A stretch of DNA of 64,000 nt from Salisaeta longa DSM 21114 (GCF_000419585.1 NZ_ATTH01000001.1:952005-1016004), one strand, 5' to 3'; counted from the first letter of the stretch, positions 9,029-18,080 are shown. Made by a program: numbers and translations. Notes: a model not told the origin generated them from the sequence alone.

Positions 9029-12000
9029 TTACGCGCGGCGGCGGCTGTGACGACGGCGGGCGCGCGGGGCATCGGCAGCCAGCACGTCCGGCACGTTGTC
9101 GGCGCCCTGCACCTTTTCCTCTACCACGCCCTCATCCGGATCCCACCGGTCGTACACGTACCAGCCACCGCCGTTGTAACGCAGGTTGCCCACCCGAACG
9201 CTCTCCACCGCCGCGCCCGTACAGGCGCGCAGCCAGGCCCGCATCACCGCCCCGGCCGAGCAGTCGAGCGTGAGCAGGTACGTTGCCTGCTTGGGCGTGA
9301 GGGATTCGTGAGCGTGCCGGATGGCTTCGAGCGCCTCGTTGGTGGGGCCATGGGTGGAAAGCGCCGAGCAGATGGTGGCCCAACGCGGCGCATCGGCGGC
9401 ATCGTAGCATGTCGCGGCCGCATCCCATGCCGCCGCCCGTCGGTACGCGTCGCCCGCGAGGTGCCACGCCTCGGCGTTTTCATAGCAGCGCCCCGCCGCG
9501 TCCCACTGCCTCACGTTCTCGTAGTCGGTGGCGGCCTCGTGCCAGGCCCCGGCTTTCTCGAACTGCCGAGCCGCCGCGAGCCACTTGCTATCGGCCCGGT
9601 AGCACGCGGCCGCCGCCCGCCAGTCCTCCACCGTCTGATAGCACTCCGCCGCCCGCGCCCACTGTCCGGCATCGGCGTAGCACTGGGCCGCGTCCTCGTA
9701 GGCACCCGCCTGCTGGCACAGGCGCGCCGCCCGGATGTGGTTGCCCTGGGCCCGATAATACGCGGCCGCCGCGGCGAAGCGCCCTTCGTCTTCGTCGAGG
9801 GCCGCCTGCAGCCGGTCGGCCGCCGCCGTGCGTCCGGCGCGCCGCAGCAAGGCAATCCGTAGCGGACGATCGGCCGCCCCGCCGCCGTGCTCCAGCACAA
9901 ACGCCGCCTGCTTGGGCGAGAGCGTCTCGGCCTGCGCGGGCGTCATCGCTACCGACGCATCGCGGGAGGCCTCCTCGCTCGGCTGGTGCTGACTCGCAAA
10001 CCACGTGCAGATGGTCGCCCAGTCGTCGCGGCCGCCCTTGCGGTACGCCTCGGCCGCCTGCGCCCACTGGTTCCGGTCGCGGTAGTAGCGGGCGCGCTCC
10101 AGCCACTCCTCGCCGGTCGGGTCGCCCGCCCACGGGGGCCGGAAGTCGGCCAGCGTGCTCGTGGTGGGCGCCACCGCGTCGGTGTCCCACAGCGAGTGTA
10201 CGGGGTCCGGATCGACCACCGCCGTAACGCTCCTTCGCGCGCGCGTCGCGGCGACGTAGTGCAGGCGCAAGATGTGCCGGTTCGTCTGCCGGATGGACTC
10301 CCGGTCGGCCGGTGCGGCGCCCGCTTGATCCTGCAGCTGATCGTCCATCCGATACATCACCACGTGGTCGGCCTCCAGGCCTTTCGCCTCGGCCACCGAC
10401 CACACAAACGGATGCCCCAGCCGCTCACGCAGCCGCGCCGCCCGCAATTCGGTGTCCGTAAGGATCAAGACGTTGGGGCGTTCTTCCGACAGGGCCTTGT
10501 CTACCGCTTCGCTCGGGGCCGTGCGCACCGGCGGCGGACCCTGCGCGCGGGCTTGCTCGGGATCGAGCGCGACCACTTCGCCGCCCTGCGCCTTCAGCAG
10601 CTCGGCCAGCGCCTGCGGAAGACGAAGCGTGGGCGCGGTGGCGCGGTACGACCGATGCAGCGTGTACGGCTCCGGCACCGGCCACCCGCGCTCGTGAAAG
10701 ATGGCACGGGGCATGCGCCAGCCAAAGCCCGATCCGCCCAGCGTCTGTGTGGGGTCGCCCGCCAGCAGCAACCGGTCGCGATAGCCTTCTTGAAGCGTAG
10801 CCAGCGCCACCCGCAACTGCTTCTCGGTTAAGTCTTGCACCTCGTCGAGCACAAGCCCCCGATAGCGCCGCTGCGCGGTGCCGTCCAACAACCGGCACAG
10901 CACATGCGTCGCCGCATCCTGGTCGTCCCACTGCTCGCGGTCCGCTAGATCCTGTTGATACTTATTGGCCAGGTCGTACACCTCATCGCGCCGCGCCTTT
11001 GGCACCGCGGCCCAGCCCTCAGGCATCGACCGATACACCTCGCGCGGCAGCAGCGGCGACACGTCCGATGCGCGGGCCGGCGTGTCTTGCAGCGGCAACA
11101 TTCCCTTGATAACAGCCCGAATGTCTTGCGCAAAAAGCTGCTTTTCGGTGCTACTCAGTGGAAAGTGCGAGAGGAAAAACCGAAGCCGATTCGGATGGGC
11201 CATGCGACGCTGCAGCTGGTCATCGGACCACCCGAGGCTCTCAGCCACCAGCGCCTGGTAGGTGCTAAAGTCAACCGGACGTGCATCGGCCGGTCGTTCG
11301 GGGAGGGCCTCGTACAGCTCCTGCGCATGCACCACAAGCCGCGGGTTGTGCGTCACAAACGCGAGCGGCGCGTCGGGATTTTCTTCTTGAAGCACCAACA
11401 GCCGGTACAGCGCGAGCGTCGTTTTGCCGCTCCCCGCCGGCCCGTTCAAAAATGTGGGCAGCGGCTGATGCAGCAGGTGCACCTGCTCATCCGAGAGAAT
11501 CAGCTCGGCGGGAATCTCATTCGCATCGGCCCACTCCTCAAAAATGGCGGGGCTCTCCAGGTACCAGGGGAGATTTTCGGGGGGCGCGGTGAGTGTCGGG
11601 TCGTACTCATCCGAGAGGGCGCCTAGCGCGTTCCAGCGCTCCGCGGCCGAAAAATCGCGCTCGATGGCCTCCAGGTCGGCCGCAGGATTGTCGGGCAGCG
11701 TGTCCGTCCATGTGCAGGCATCCACCTCGTCAGCCAGGATCCACTGCATGGCCTCGGGCACGTCAAACGCCTTGCGGCGCAGCTCCCGCGGCACGTCGTC
11801 GTGATCCATCACCACCGTCCAGCAGTGAGCGGTTAGCGTGGGCTCCTCCGAGCGGCGGTCGGCATGGCGTCCGTAGGTAAATAGCAAGCGCCCGGCGTCG
11901 CTCACGCGGGCCTCCCACACGGCCACCTCCGGCCGCGACTGCAGCTTCTTCACCCGCAGCCCGCTATCGAACTGATCATGATGAATTTTCTTGAGCGCTT

Positions 12001-12079
12001 GCACCACCTTCTGCCGCTGCTGCTCGGGGAGCGACGGCAAAAGGTGCACAAGATGACTGGAAAGCGCAACCTGAGGCAT
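9029..12079 (-). CDS. RelE-like/UvrD-type SF1 helicase/13-residue-repeat solenoid fusion
   Basis: The predicted protein has 1016 residues. Residues 1-105 resemble the RelE/ParE toxin fold: LPEQQRQKVVQALKKI, then VWEARVSDAGRLLFTYG and a closing HDDV. Residues about 200-620 form an SF1A helicase core with Walker A GPAGSGKTT (about 212), Walker B LVLDEVQDL (about 410), motif III AGDPTQT, motif IV-like LHRSYR, motif V AKGLEADHVV and motif VI YVAATRARR. From about 680 the chain is helical solenoid, including ten tandem 13-residue units (766-895), then a short unique C-terminus. Similar helicase-solenoid proteins are sometimes defence-associated, but a function is not established here. The ATG at 12079 follows prfB by 73 bp on the same strand. 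Confidence 0.85.
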   Translation of the reverse strand: MPQVALSSHLVHLLPSLPEQQRQKVVQALKKIHHDQFDSGLRVKKLQSRPEVAVWEARVSDAGRLLFTYGRHADRRSEEPTLTAHCWTVVMDHDDVPRELRRKAFDVPEAMQWILADEVDACTWTDTLPDNPAADLEAIERDFSAAERWNALGALSDEYDPTLTAPPENLPWYLESPAIFEEWADANEIPAELILSDEQVHLLHQPLPTFLNGPAGSGKTTLALYRLLVLQEENPDAPLAFVTHNPRLVVHAQELYEALPERPADARPVDFSTYQALVAESLGWSDDQLQRRMAHPNRLRFFLSHFPLSSTEKQLFAQDIRAVIKGMLPLQDTPARASDVSPLLPREVYRSMPEGWAAVPKARRDEVYDLANKYQQDLADREQWDDQDAATHVLCRLLDGTAQRRYRGLVLDEVQDLTEKQLRVALATLQEGYRDRLLLAGDPTQTLGGSGFGWRMPRAIFHERGWPVPEPYTLHRSYRATAPTLRLPQALAELLKAQGGEVVALDPEQARAQGPPPVRTAPSEAVDKALSEERPNVLILTDTELRAARLRERLGHPFVWSVAEAKGLEADHVVMYRMDDQLQDQAGAAPADRESIRQTNRHILRLHYVAATRARRSVTAVVDPDPVHSLWDTDAVAPTTSTLADFRPPWAGDPTGEEWLERARYYRDRNQWAQAAEAYRKGGRDDWATICTWFASQHQPSEEASRDASVAMTPAQAETLSPKQAAFVLEHGGGAADRPLRIALLRRAGRTAAADRLQAALDEDEGRFAAAAAYYRAQGNHIRAARLCQQAGAYEDAAQCYADAGQWARAAECYQTVEDWRAAAACYRADSKWLAAARQFEKAGAWHEAATDYENVRQWDAAGRCYENAEAWHLAGDAYRRAAAWDAAATCYDAADAPRWATICSALSTHGPTNEALEAIRHAHESLTPKQATYLLTLDCSAGAVMRAWLRACTGAAVESVRVGNLRYNGGGWYVYDRWDPDEGVVEEKVQGADNVPDVLAADAPRARRRHSRRRA
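9395..9784 (-). repeat. Ten in-register 39-bp (13-residue) coding repeats
   Basis: Ten consecutive 13-codon units encode the pattern x-x-W-x-x-A-A-x-x-C/Y-x-x-A. Examples are GQWARAAECYQTV, EDWRAAAACYRAD, SKWLAAARQFEKA, GAWHEAATDYENV and AAWDAAATCYDAA. The unit is shorter than a 34-residue TPR and matches the short-helix pattern seen in clathrin-like or WAA-type solenoids. Codons vary between units, so this is an old, selected protein repeat and not a recent DNA tandem expansion. Confidence 0.85.
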
Positions 12080-12152
12080 GAGGGGCGGCACTTCGAGAGT
12101 GGGAGAACGGAAAGAAACGCCGGTACAACATACGCAGCGCGCCGGCCACTTC

Positions 12153-13299
12153 TCAAGTCGTGCCCACCGGCGCCGGGGCGCGGTCCTTCCGTCCGTGCGT
12201 AAGCCACGCCTGAATGAGCGCATCAAGGTCGCCATCGAGCACGGCCTGCGCGTCCGATACTTTCGTCTCCGTGCGGTGGTCGTTGACCATCGTGTACGGA
12301 TGCAGCACGTACGAGCGGATCTGACTGCCCCACTCGATGCTCTTCTTCTGACTCTCGCGCTCGGCTTTCGCTTCCTCTTGCAGCGCGCGCTCGGCCTGGT
12401 AGATGCGGCTTTTTAGCATCGTCTCGGCGCGGTTTCGGTTCTGCAGCTGACTACGCTCTTCGGTGCACTCGGCCACCACCTCAATTTCTTCGCCGTTCGA
12501 TAGCGGTCCGTTCCAGATGAGGCGCACGCCGGTTGCCACCTTGTTCACGTTTTGGCCGCCTTTGCCGCCCGAACGGAACGTCTGTAGCTCCATCTCGCCG
12601 GCACTCAAATCCACCTCAATGCTGTCATCTACCTCCGGGTAGACAAACACGCTGGCGAACGAGGTGTGACGGCGGCTCTCGGAGTCGAACGGCGAGATGC
12701 GCACGAGCCGGTGCACGCCGCTCTCGCCTTTCAGGTAGCCGTACGCGTAGTCGCCTGCAATGCTTAGGGAGACGCTCTTGATGCCTGCCGTGTCGCCCGG
12801 CTGATGGTCCAGCAGCTCCATCTCGTAGCCGTGGCTCTCGGCCCAGCGCGCGTACATGCGGTAGAGCATCTCGGCCCAGTCCTGGCTCTCGGTGCCACCC
12901 GCTCCTGGATTGATCGTGAGGATGGCGTCCCGCTCGTCGTCGGGGTCGTCGAGCAAGCTCTTCAGCTCCAGCGCTTCCAAGTCGCGTTCGAGCGCTTCGG
13001 CCTCCGCCTGAATCTCGTCGCTCAGGTTTTCGCCTTCTTCGGCAGCAAGCAGCTGCAGCGTCTCGATGGTCTCCGCTTGTTCTTTGAGCGCTTCCCACGC
13101 GTCAATCCATTCCTGCTCCCGCGCAATGCGCTGCTCCACCGTACGGGCGCGGTCGGGATCGTCCCAAAAGGTCGGATCGAGGCGTTCGTGGTTCAGCTCT
13201 TCAATGATGTCCCGGCGTCCGGAGACGTCAAAGATAGCCCCCGAGCGCATCGACGCGCTCGATGAGGGTGGCCAGGTCGCTATCGGAGTATTTTTTCAT
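12153..13299 (-). CDS. prfB: Peptide chain release factor 2, with programmed +1 frameshift
   Basis: RF2 recognises UGA and UAA and triggers peptide release. The gene starts at ATG 13299 with 23 codons (MKKYSDSDLATLIERV...) ending CTT TGA. Translation must slip +1 there to enter the main frame (GACGTC..., from 13229 to 12153), giving about 381 residues. In the main frame I see the stop-codon-reading SPF motif (RISPFDSESRRHT) and the peptidyl-hydrolysis GGQ loop (SGGKGGQNVNK). The frameshift lets RF2 autoregulate: low RF2 means slow UGA reading and more slippage. A small membrane-protein gene lies upstream and the helicase fusion 73 bp downstream. Confidence 0.95.
13227..13245 (-). promoter_or_regulatory. 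Programmed +1 frameshift site of prfB
   Basis: On the coding strand the sequence is CTCGGGGGCTATCTTTGAC. It combines an internal Shine-Dalgarno-like G-run, the CTT slippery codon and an in-frame TGA followed by C. This is essentially the E. coli prfB arrangement (AGGGGGTATCTTTGAC). The zero frame ends at the TGA (13230-13228) and the +1 frame continues with GAC. Confidence 0.95.
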
Positions 13300-13326
13300 T
13301 GCAATAACGGATACAAAGTGAGAGGA

Positions 13327-13683
13327 CTATGCCGCAACGGATCGGTGCTTCATCCAGCGGGCGGTCTCGCTGCCGATCCATCCGCCGGTGGCGCCCAGAA
13401 CGGCACCCAGCAAAACCGTCGCCCCAACCACCGCCGCGCCGGGGATGTTTCCAAAAAGCGTGCCCAGAATGCGCAGCAGTTCGCGCGTAGGTGCCGGGGC
13501 CACCACAAACGTGTACACGACCCAGCCGCTCCACGACAGCAGCCCCGCGCCGCCGCCCACCAGCCAGCCGCGGTCAACAACCCACGCGCCGCCCGCGAGG
13601 CCCGCGACGGCGGTCATGGGCCAGCCGATCCATCCGTGCAGCAATGCAGCCAGGGCGGTGGTGCCAAGCAAAGGAAGCAGCAT
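13327..13683 (-). CDS. Small integral membrane protein, unknown
   Basis: The predicted 118-residue protein starts MLLPLLGTTALAALLHG. It has about three to four hydrophobic helices rich in Gly and Ala, with a Trp-containing loop (GWVVYTFVVAPAPTRELL) and a basic C-terminus (WMKHRSVAA), suggesting a cytoplasmic tail. I recognise no family. It lies 26 bp after the aminotransferase stop and just before prfB, so it is probably co-transcribed with them. Confidence 0.6.
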   Translation of the reverse strand: MLLPLLGTTALAALLHGWIGWPMTAVAGLAGGAWVVDRGWLVGGGAGLLSWSGWVVYTFVVAPAPTRELLRILGTLFGNIPGAAVVGATVLLGAVLGATGGWIGSETARWMKHRSVAA

Positions 13684-13709
13684 ACCAGCAGCAAGCGAGG
13701 AGCAAGGGA

Positions 13710-14906
13710 CTATTGGTGGCGCGCCACGAAGCGCTCCATGCGCACAAGCGCTTCTTTGATGTCGTCGAGCCCGGTGGCGTACGAGCAGCGGACGTACCCC
13801 GCGCCGCTTGGCCCAAAGGCATCGCCCGGCACGCAGGCCACGTGCTCTTCTTCGAGGAGTTGCTGGGCAAACTGCTCGGACGACAGGCCGGTGGAGGTAA
13901 TGTCTGGGAAGCAGTAGAACGCGCCCTCCGGCTCGAAGGTGGGCAGCCCCATGGCGTTGAGGCCATCGACAATCGTGCGGCGGCGCTCGTCGTAGGACTG
14001 GCGCATGGCCTCCACATCGTCGCCGGAGTCGCGGAGGGCAGCCACGGCAGCGTGCTGGCTGATGGTGGGCGCGCTCATCACCATGTACTGATGCACCTTG
14101 TAGAGCCCGCGCAGCAGCGGACGCGGCGCACACGCATACCCCACGCGCCAGCCGGTCATGGCGTGGCCCTTCGAGAAGCCGCCCAGCAGCACCGTGCGCT
14201 CGCGCAGCCCGTCGAGCGCCGGCACCGAGACGTGCCCCGCGGCGTGCGCGTCGCCGTAGACGAGGCGGTCGTAAATTTCGTCGGAGATGACGAGCAGGTC
14301 GTGTTCGATGACGAGCGCAGCGATGTCTTCCAGCGTCTCGCGCCGGAGCACCGCGCCCGTCGGGTTGTTGGGGTAGCCAAGAAAGAGCACCTTCGTGCGG
14401 TCGCTGATGTGCGGCTGCAGGTCTTCGGCAGTGACCTGGAAGTTGGTGTCTACAGAGGTCGGCACGTAGGTAACGTCGCCCCCGGCAAACGTGGCGGTTG
14501 GGCCGTACGACACGAAGCACGGCTCAGGAATTAGGATTTCGTCGCCCGGATCGAGCAGCGACAGCATCGTCAGTTGCATCGCCTCGCTGACGCCCACCGT
14601 CACCAGCACCTCATGCTCGGGATCGTAGCGCACGCCGTGGCGGGTGTCGAGGTCGTCGGCGATGAGGTCGCGCAGCTCCCGCAGGCCGGCGTTGGCCGTG
14701 TAGCTCGTTGCGCCGGCTTCGAGGGCCGCGTGGCCCGCTTGCATCACCGCGGGCGGCGAGACAAAGTCGGGCTCGCCAATACCCAGCGATATGACGTCGT
14801 CCATGGTCGCGGCAATTTCAAAGAAGCGCCGAATGCCGCTCGGTGGGGTGGAACGGACGCGCTTGGACAGGCGGTGCTGCAACTCCAACGTGCTTGATGC
14901 CGACAT
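13710..14906 (-). CDS. Class I/II PLP aminotransferase (aspartate/aromatic type)
   Basis: The 398-residue protein matches fold-type I aminotransferases of the AspC/aromatic aminotransferase subgroup. Motifs are SLGIGEPDF near the start, YPNNPTGA (substrate carboxylate loop), SDEIYDRLVYG and the PLP-lysine motif GGFSKGHAMTGWRVGY, with Lys as the Schiff-base residue; a C-terminal Arg (RCSYAT) should bind the substrate carboxylate. It transfers an amino group between an amino acid and 2-oxoglutarate, but the exact substrate cannot be assigned. ATG 14906 gives MSASSTLELQ, and the upstream extension is not family-like. It is in a minus-strand run with maf and lnt. Confidence 0.88.
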   Translation of the reverse strand: MSASSTLELQHRLSKRVRSTPPSGIRRFFEIAATMDDVISLGIGEPDFVSPPAVMQAGHAALEAGATSYTANAGLRELRDLIADDLDTRHGVRYDPEHEVLVTVGVSEAMQLTMLSLLDPGDEILIPEPCFVSYGPTATFAGGDVTYVPTSVDTNFQVTAEDLQPHISDRTKVLFLGYPNNPTGAVLRRETLEDIAALVIEHDLLVISDEIYDRLVYGDAHAAGHVSVPALDGLRERTVLLGGFSKGHAMTGWRVGYACAPRPLLRGLYKVHQYMVMSAPTISQHAAVAALRDSGDDVEAMRQSYDERRRTIVDGLNAMGLPTFEPEGAFYCFPDITSTGLSSEQFAQQLLEEEHVACVPGDAFGPSGAGYVRCSYATGLDDIKEALVRMERFVARHQ

Positions 14907-15010
14907 ACAGCCAGAACGGTTGATGGGTACGCTACGGTCGTGCCCGTGTACCGAAGCACGCCCGGATGGGATCCCACCCCTTGCAGAAGAGGCCCGCGGG
15001 CACCGGCCCA

Positions 15011-15604
15011 CTACCACGCCACCAAATCTCCAAACGAGCGACGCAACAGCTGATACAGTCCACGCAGCGGCAACCCCATGACGGTGTAGTAGTCGCCAGC
15101 GATGTGCTCAACGAACAGCGGCCCCATCGCGTCCTGAATGCCATACCCGCCGGCTTTATCCAGCGGCGACCCCGTTGCGACGTATGCGTCAATCTCGTCG
15201 TCGGAGAGCGACGCCATGGTGACGTCGGTGGAGAACACCTCGGCATCGACCCGGCCCGAGGCGCGGTGCATGAGCGCCAGGCCGGTGTACACGGTGTGGG
15301 TTTCTCCACTCAGGCGCCGCAGCATCTGACGGGCAGCGGCGGGATTGGCGGGCTTTTCGAGGATGTCGTCGTCCAATGCCACCACGGTATCGGCGGCCAG
15401 CGTGAGGGCTTCGGGATGGTCGTCGGCGACGGGTCGGACCTTCCGGAGCGCCAGCTCCTCCACGTAGTCGGCGGGCGGCGGCACCTCGCGCATAAACTCG
15501 TTGGCCGGGCTCACCTGCACCATAAACGACAGGTTCAGTTGCGCAAGGAGCGTGCGGCGGCGGGGCGACTGCGAGGCCAGGATCAGCGGGGCGGTGAGTT
15601 GCAT
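15011..15604 (-). CDS. maf: Maf-family nucleotide pyrophosphatase
   Basis: The protein has 197 residues, the family's usual length. It starts MQLTAPLILASQSPRR, containing the Maf signature S-x-S-P-R-R. It continues with the conserved ADTVVALDDDILEKP catalytic Asp loop and the SGETHTVYTG segment. Maf proteins hydrolyse non-canonical or modified nucleoside triphosphates (dTTP/UTP or m7GTP) and were once described as septum-formation inhibitors. The start at 15604 aligns with the family N-terminus. It lies 66 bp after lnt. Confidence 0.9.
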   Translation of the reverse strand: MQLTAPLILASQSPRRRTLLAQLNLSFMVQVSPANEFMREVPPPADYVEELALRKVRPVADDHPEALTLAADTVVALDDDILEKPANPAAARQMLRRLSGETHTVYTGLALMHRASGRVDAEVFSTDVTMASLSDDEIDAYVATGSPLDKAGGYGIQDAMGPLFVEHIAGDYYTVMGLPLRGLYQLLRRSFGDLVAW

Positions 15605-15670
15605 GGGGCTGTTGGTGGGTGCAAAGACGCGTACAACGCTTTCCATGATACCATACATTCCCCTCAACTG

Positions 15671-17188
15671 CTACAAAATAGCTGTGGATCGTCGTGTTTC
15701 CACGATCAGTCGCACAAGCAGCACAAGGAGTAGCGCGCCGGCCCCCACGGTGCTCCAGTCGCCCCAGCGGACGAACGGCGTGCGGTGCGTGTACAGCGGC
15801 AGCGCGACCACCTCTCCCCGGGCGGCAGCCGGTGCCAGGCGCGGATCGGGGCCGTAGGGATCGATCACCCCCGAGGGCCCGCGCACATCCGCCAGCAGCA
15901 CGGCGCGTCCCACCGCATGGGCCCGGAGCGCCGCCAGACGCTGGAGGTGACGCGTGCCCCGCAGGGGCCACCACCCCATCTGCGCCACCGTAACGAACGC
16001 CCGCGCCTGTTCGCGGCGCACGTACCGGCGCAGATAGGCTCCAAACAGCACCTCAAAGCAGATGAGCGGTCCCACCCGAGCGCCGTCGATGCGAAAGGAC
16101 CGAGGCCCCGCCCCCCGCACGTAGCCCGCGACACCCCCGGCGGGCAGGTTCCACTGCGCCAGCGCCGGCCATACCGATGCCAACGGCACCTGCTCAACGA
16201 ACGGCACCAGATGCCGCTTCGTGTACGACGCGGGCGGCGCGGGACCGGTCATCCACAACGCCTGATTGCGATACTGCTGCTCACCGGTGTCACTCGACGT
16301 GATCGCGCCCGTCAGCAACGGGATGTTTTGCGCGGCCGCCCATGCGAAGACGGCCGCGCGGAGGCTGTCGTTGGGGGGAAGCGCCGTTTCGGGCCACACC
16401 ACCGCATCGGGCCGCGTGCCGGGCGTGGTGCCGGCATGCAGGGTCAGACGCTTGAGGGTGCGTAGGCGCTCGCGAGGCGATCCATCGGCCCACTGTGTGG
16501 CCGGTAGGGCCGGTTGCACCACGCGCATGTGCAACGCGCCTGCAGAGATCGGGGCAGCCGCTGCGCCGACGCATGCGAAGGGCACAAGCAGCCAGGCCCC
16601 CAGCGCCACGCCGGCGGTCCACGTCTGGGCACGCGCCGCGTAGGCGAGGCCGCCGTTCAGGCCCCACACCCACGCACTCACCAGCGGCACGCCGCCCCAT
16701 GGCGCCAGGACGCCCCCTACGCCTGCCACCGGCTGGGTGTGGCCCATCAGCACCCCGGGCAGCGCCCACGGTCCGTACCGCAGCAGGGCCTCGACGGCCA
16801 ATGACCCCGCCCCCACCAGCACCAGATGCCCCCCGAAGCCCAACCGCCGCCTCATCCGGGCCGCACCGTACCACGGAAGCGCAAGCAGCGCCCCGCATCC
16901 CACCAGGGCCACGCCCGCCGCCACGCTCGGTTGGCCCATGGGATGCTGCAGCGCCCACCGGAAGGCCCACACGCCCCCCAGGCTCCACGCGGCCCACGCC
17001 GCGGCAAACACGCGATCCGGCGCCATGCGGTCGGAGCACAGCGCAAGCGGCACCCAGGCCGTCCACGCCAACGCGCCCCATCCGCTCGCTTGCAGGCTGA
17101 GGGCGAGACAGACCGCGGCCCACGCGCTTGCGCCAGCGGCCGTCAGCCACGCACGGTGTCGCAGAACGGCCCGCACCTCATCCATCAT
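15671..17188 (-). CDS. lnt: Apolipoprotein N-acyltransferase
   Basis: Lnt adds the third acyl chain to lipoproteins in the inner membrane. The 505-residue protein has an N-terminal half of about six hydrophobic helices and a C-terminal nitrilase-type domain. The catalytic triad is visible: Glu in WPETALP (about 263), Lys in YTKRHLVPF (about 320) and Cys in ICFEVLF (about 375). The final hydrophobic helix precedes a basic tail. The start codon pair at 17188/17185 overlaps the stop of the upstream TlpA-like gene by about 10 bp, indicating translational coupling. The many lipoproteins in this window are potential substrates. Confidence 0.9.
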   Translation of the reverse strand: MMDEVRAVLRHRAWLTAAGASAWAAVCLALSLQASGWGALAWTAWVPLALCSDRMAPDRVFAAAWAAWSLGGVWAFRWALQHPMGQPSVAAGVALVGCGALLALPWYGAARMRRRLGFGGHLVLVGAGSLAVEALLRYGPWALPGVLMGHTQPVAGVGGVLAPWGGVPLVSAWVWGLNGGLAYAARAQTWTAGVALGAWLLVPFACVGAAAAPISAGALHMRVVQPALPATQWADGSPRERLRTLKRLTLHAGTTPGTRPDAVVWPETALPPNDSLRAAVFAWAAAQNIPLLTGAITSSDTGEQQYRNQALWMTGPAPPASYTKRHLVPFVEQVPLASVWPALAQWNLPAGGVAGYVRGAGPRSFRIDGARVGPLICFEVLFGAYLRRYVRREQARAFVTVAQMGWWPLRGTRHLQRLAALRAHAVGRAVLLADVRGPSGVIDPYGPDPRLAPAAARGEVVALPLYTHRTPFVRWGDWSTVGAGALLLVLLVRLIVETRRSTAIL

Positions 17189-17756
17189 CGGCCGGCGAAG
17201 ATGTGTGCGCCGCGAGCTCCTCCAGCGCGTCGCGTAGCGCCGGCCCAAGCAACACGCCCGTGTGCCGGTAGCGCACGTGGCCCTCCGGCCCAATGATGTA
17301 GGTGCGCGGCACCACGCGCCCCGGAAACGCGCGCTGCGCCAGCTGCGGACTCACAATCTGCGGATAGTTGAGGCCGTATTCGTCCACAAACGGCCGAACG
17401 ACCGAAGCTGCGTGGTCGACCGACAGGCCGACAAATTGCACCCCGCGATCCGCAAACGCTTGCTGTGTCGCCACGAAGCCCGGCAGCTCCACGCGGCAGG
17501 GCGCGCACCACGTGGCCCACACATTGACCACCACCACCTGCCCGCGATAGTCGCTAAGCCGCAGCGTGGTGCCGGCCAGCGTTGTCGCCTGCACATCGGG
17601 CACGGCCCGGCCTTTCTGCGTAACGTCGATGGGTGGAAGGACCTGAAAGTACAGGTAGATCAGGGCGCCCAGCAGCACCGGCCAATGCCAGTACGCACGA
17701 ACGGCGCGCCACACGCGCTTCCCCCCTGACGGTGCATCAGATGCGGGTGTACTCAT
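17178..17756 (-). CDS. TlpA/ResA-like membrane-anchored thioredoxin
   Basis: The protein has 192 residues. One N-terminal transmembrane anchor (about 22-40, WPVLLGALIYLYFQVL) is followed by a thioredoxin/AhpC-TSA fold with the active site WATWCAPCRVELP (the C-x-x-C is CAPC), and the cis-Pro region GRVVPRTYII is present. Such proteins reduce extracytoplasmic disulfides, for example in cytochrome c maturation or oxidative protection. It overlaps the upstream zinc-ribbon gene by ATGA and the downstream lnt by about 10 bp, forming a tightly coupled set. Confidence 0.88.
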   Translation of the reverse strand: MSTPASDAPSGGKRVWRAVRAYWHWPVLLGALIYLYFQVLPPIDVTQKGRAVPDVQATTLAGTTLRLSDYRGQVVVVNVWATWCAPCRVELPGFVATQQAFADRGVQFVGLSVDHAASVVRPFVDEYGLNYPQIVSPQLAQRAFPGRVVPRTYIIGPEGHVRYRHTGVLLGPALRDALEELAAHTSSPADDG

Positions 17757-18019
17757 GAGGCAGCGGCGGAAGTATCAGACGCATCGAACAGTCCAATCAC
17801 ATCGCAATCGAGCTGCACCACGAACCCGCAGTATCCGCAAACGACGTTTGCGGCGCGCAGGGGCGCGTCATCGGCGGCGTCCGACGGCCCCAACACCGAC
17901 ACCTCGGGGCGCACGCGAAACGACGAGGCGTTGCACATGGGACATCGGGGCGCGCTAGCACGCGTGTTGAGGTGACGGGCAACGCGCTTGCGCTGCGCAA
18001 GGGTAAGACGATTGGCCAT
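17753..18019 (-). CDS. Small protein with two CxxC pairs (zinc-ribbon-like)
   Basis: The predicted protein has 88 residues. One Cys pair lies at CPMC and a second at CGYC about 35 residues later, consistent with a single zinc ribbon. The N-terminus is basic (MANRLTLAQRKRVARHL), suggesting nucleic-acid or protein binding. The stop overlaps the next gene's start (ATGA at 17753-17756). I recognise no named family. Confidence 0.6.
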   Translation of the reverse strand: MANRLTLAQRKRVARHLNTRASAPRCPMCNASSFRVRPEVSVLGPSDAADDAPLRAANVVCGYCGFVVQLDCDVIGLFDASDTSAAAS

Positions 18020-18050
18020 ACGGGCACAACGATTGGGAAAACGAAACGAG

Positions 18051-18080
18051 TTGAGGCTGCCCGTCGCCGAGCAGCCTCAA
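18051..18080 (-). terminator. Probable terminator after the rpoD/mini-sigma operon
   Basis: A perfect 10-bp inverted repeat, TTGAGGCTGC and GCAGCCTCAA, flanks a 10-base loop. Read on the minus strand it is followed by CTCGTTTCGTTTTCC, a T-rich but interrupted tract. It lies 110 bp downstream of the sigma-like mini-gene and before the zinc-ribbon gene, which suits termination of the rpoD transcript. Confidence 0.55.

Noticed and set aside
13327-14520. Extended 397-codon frame ending in the small membrane protein
   Set aside because: Upstream part overlaps the aminotransferase and is Arg-rich; only the part from ATG 13683 looks coding.
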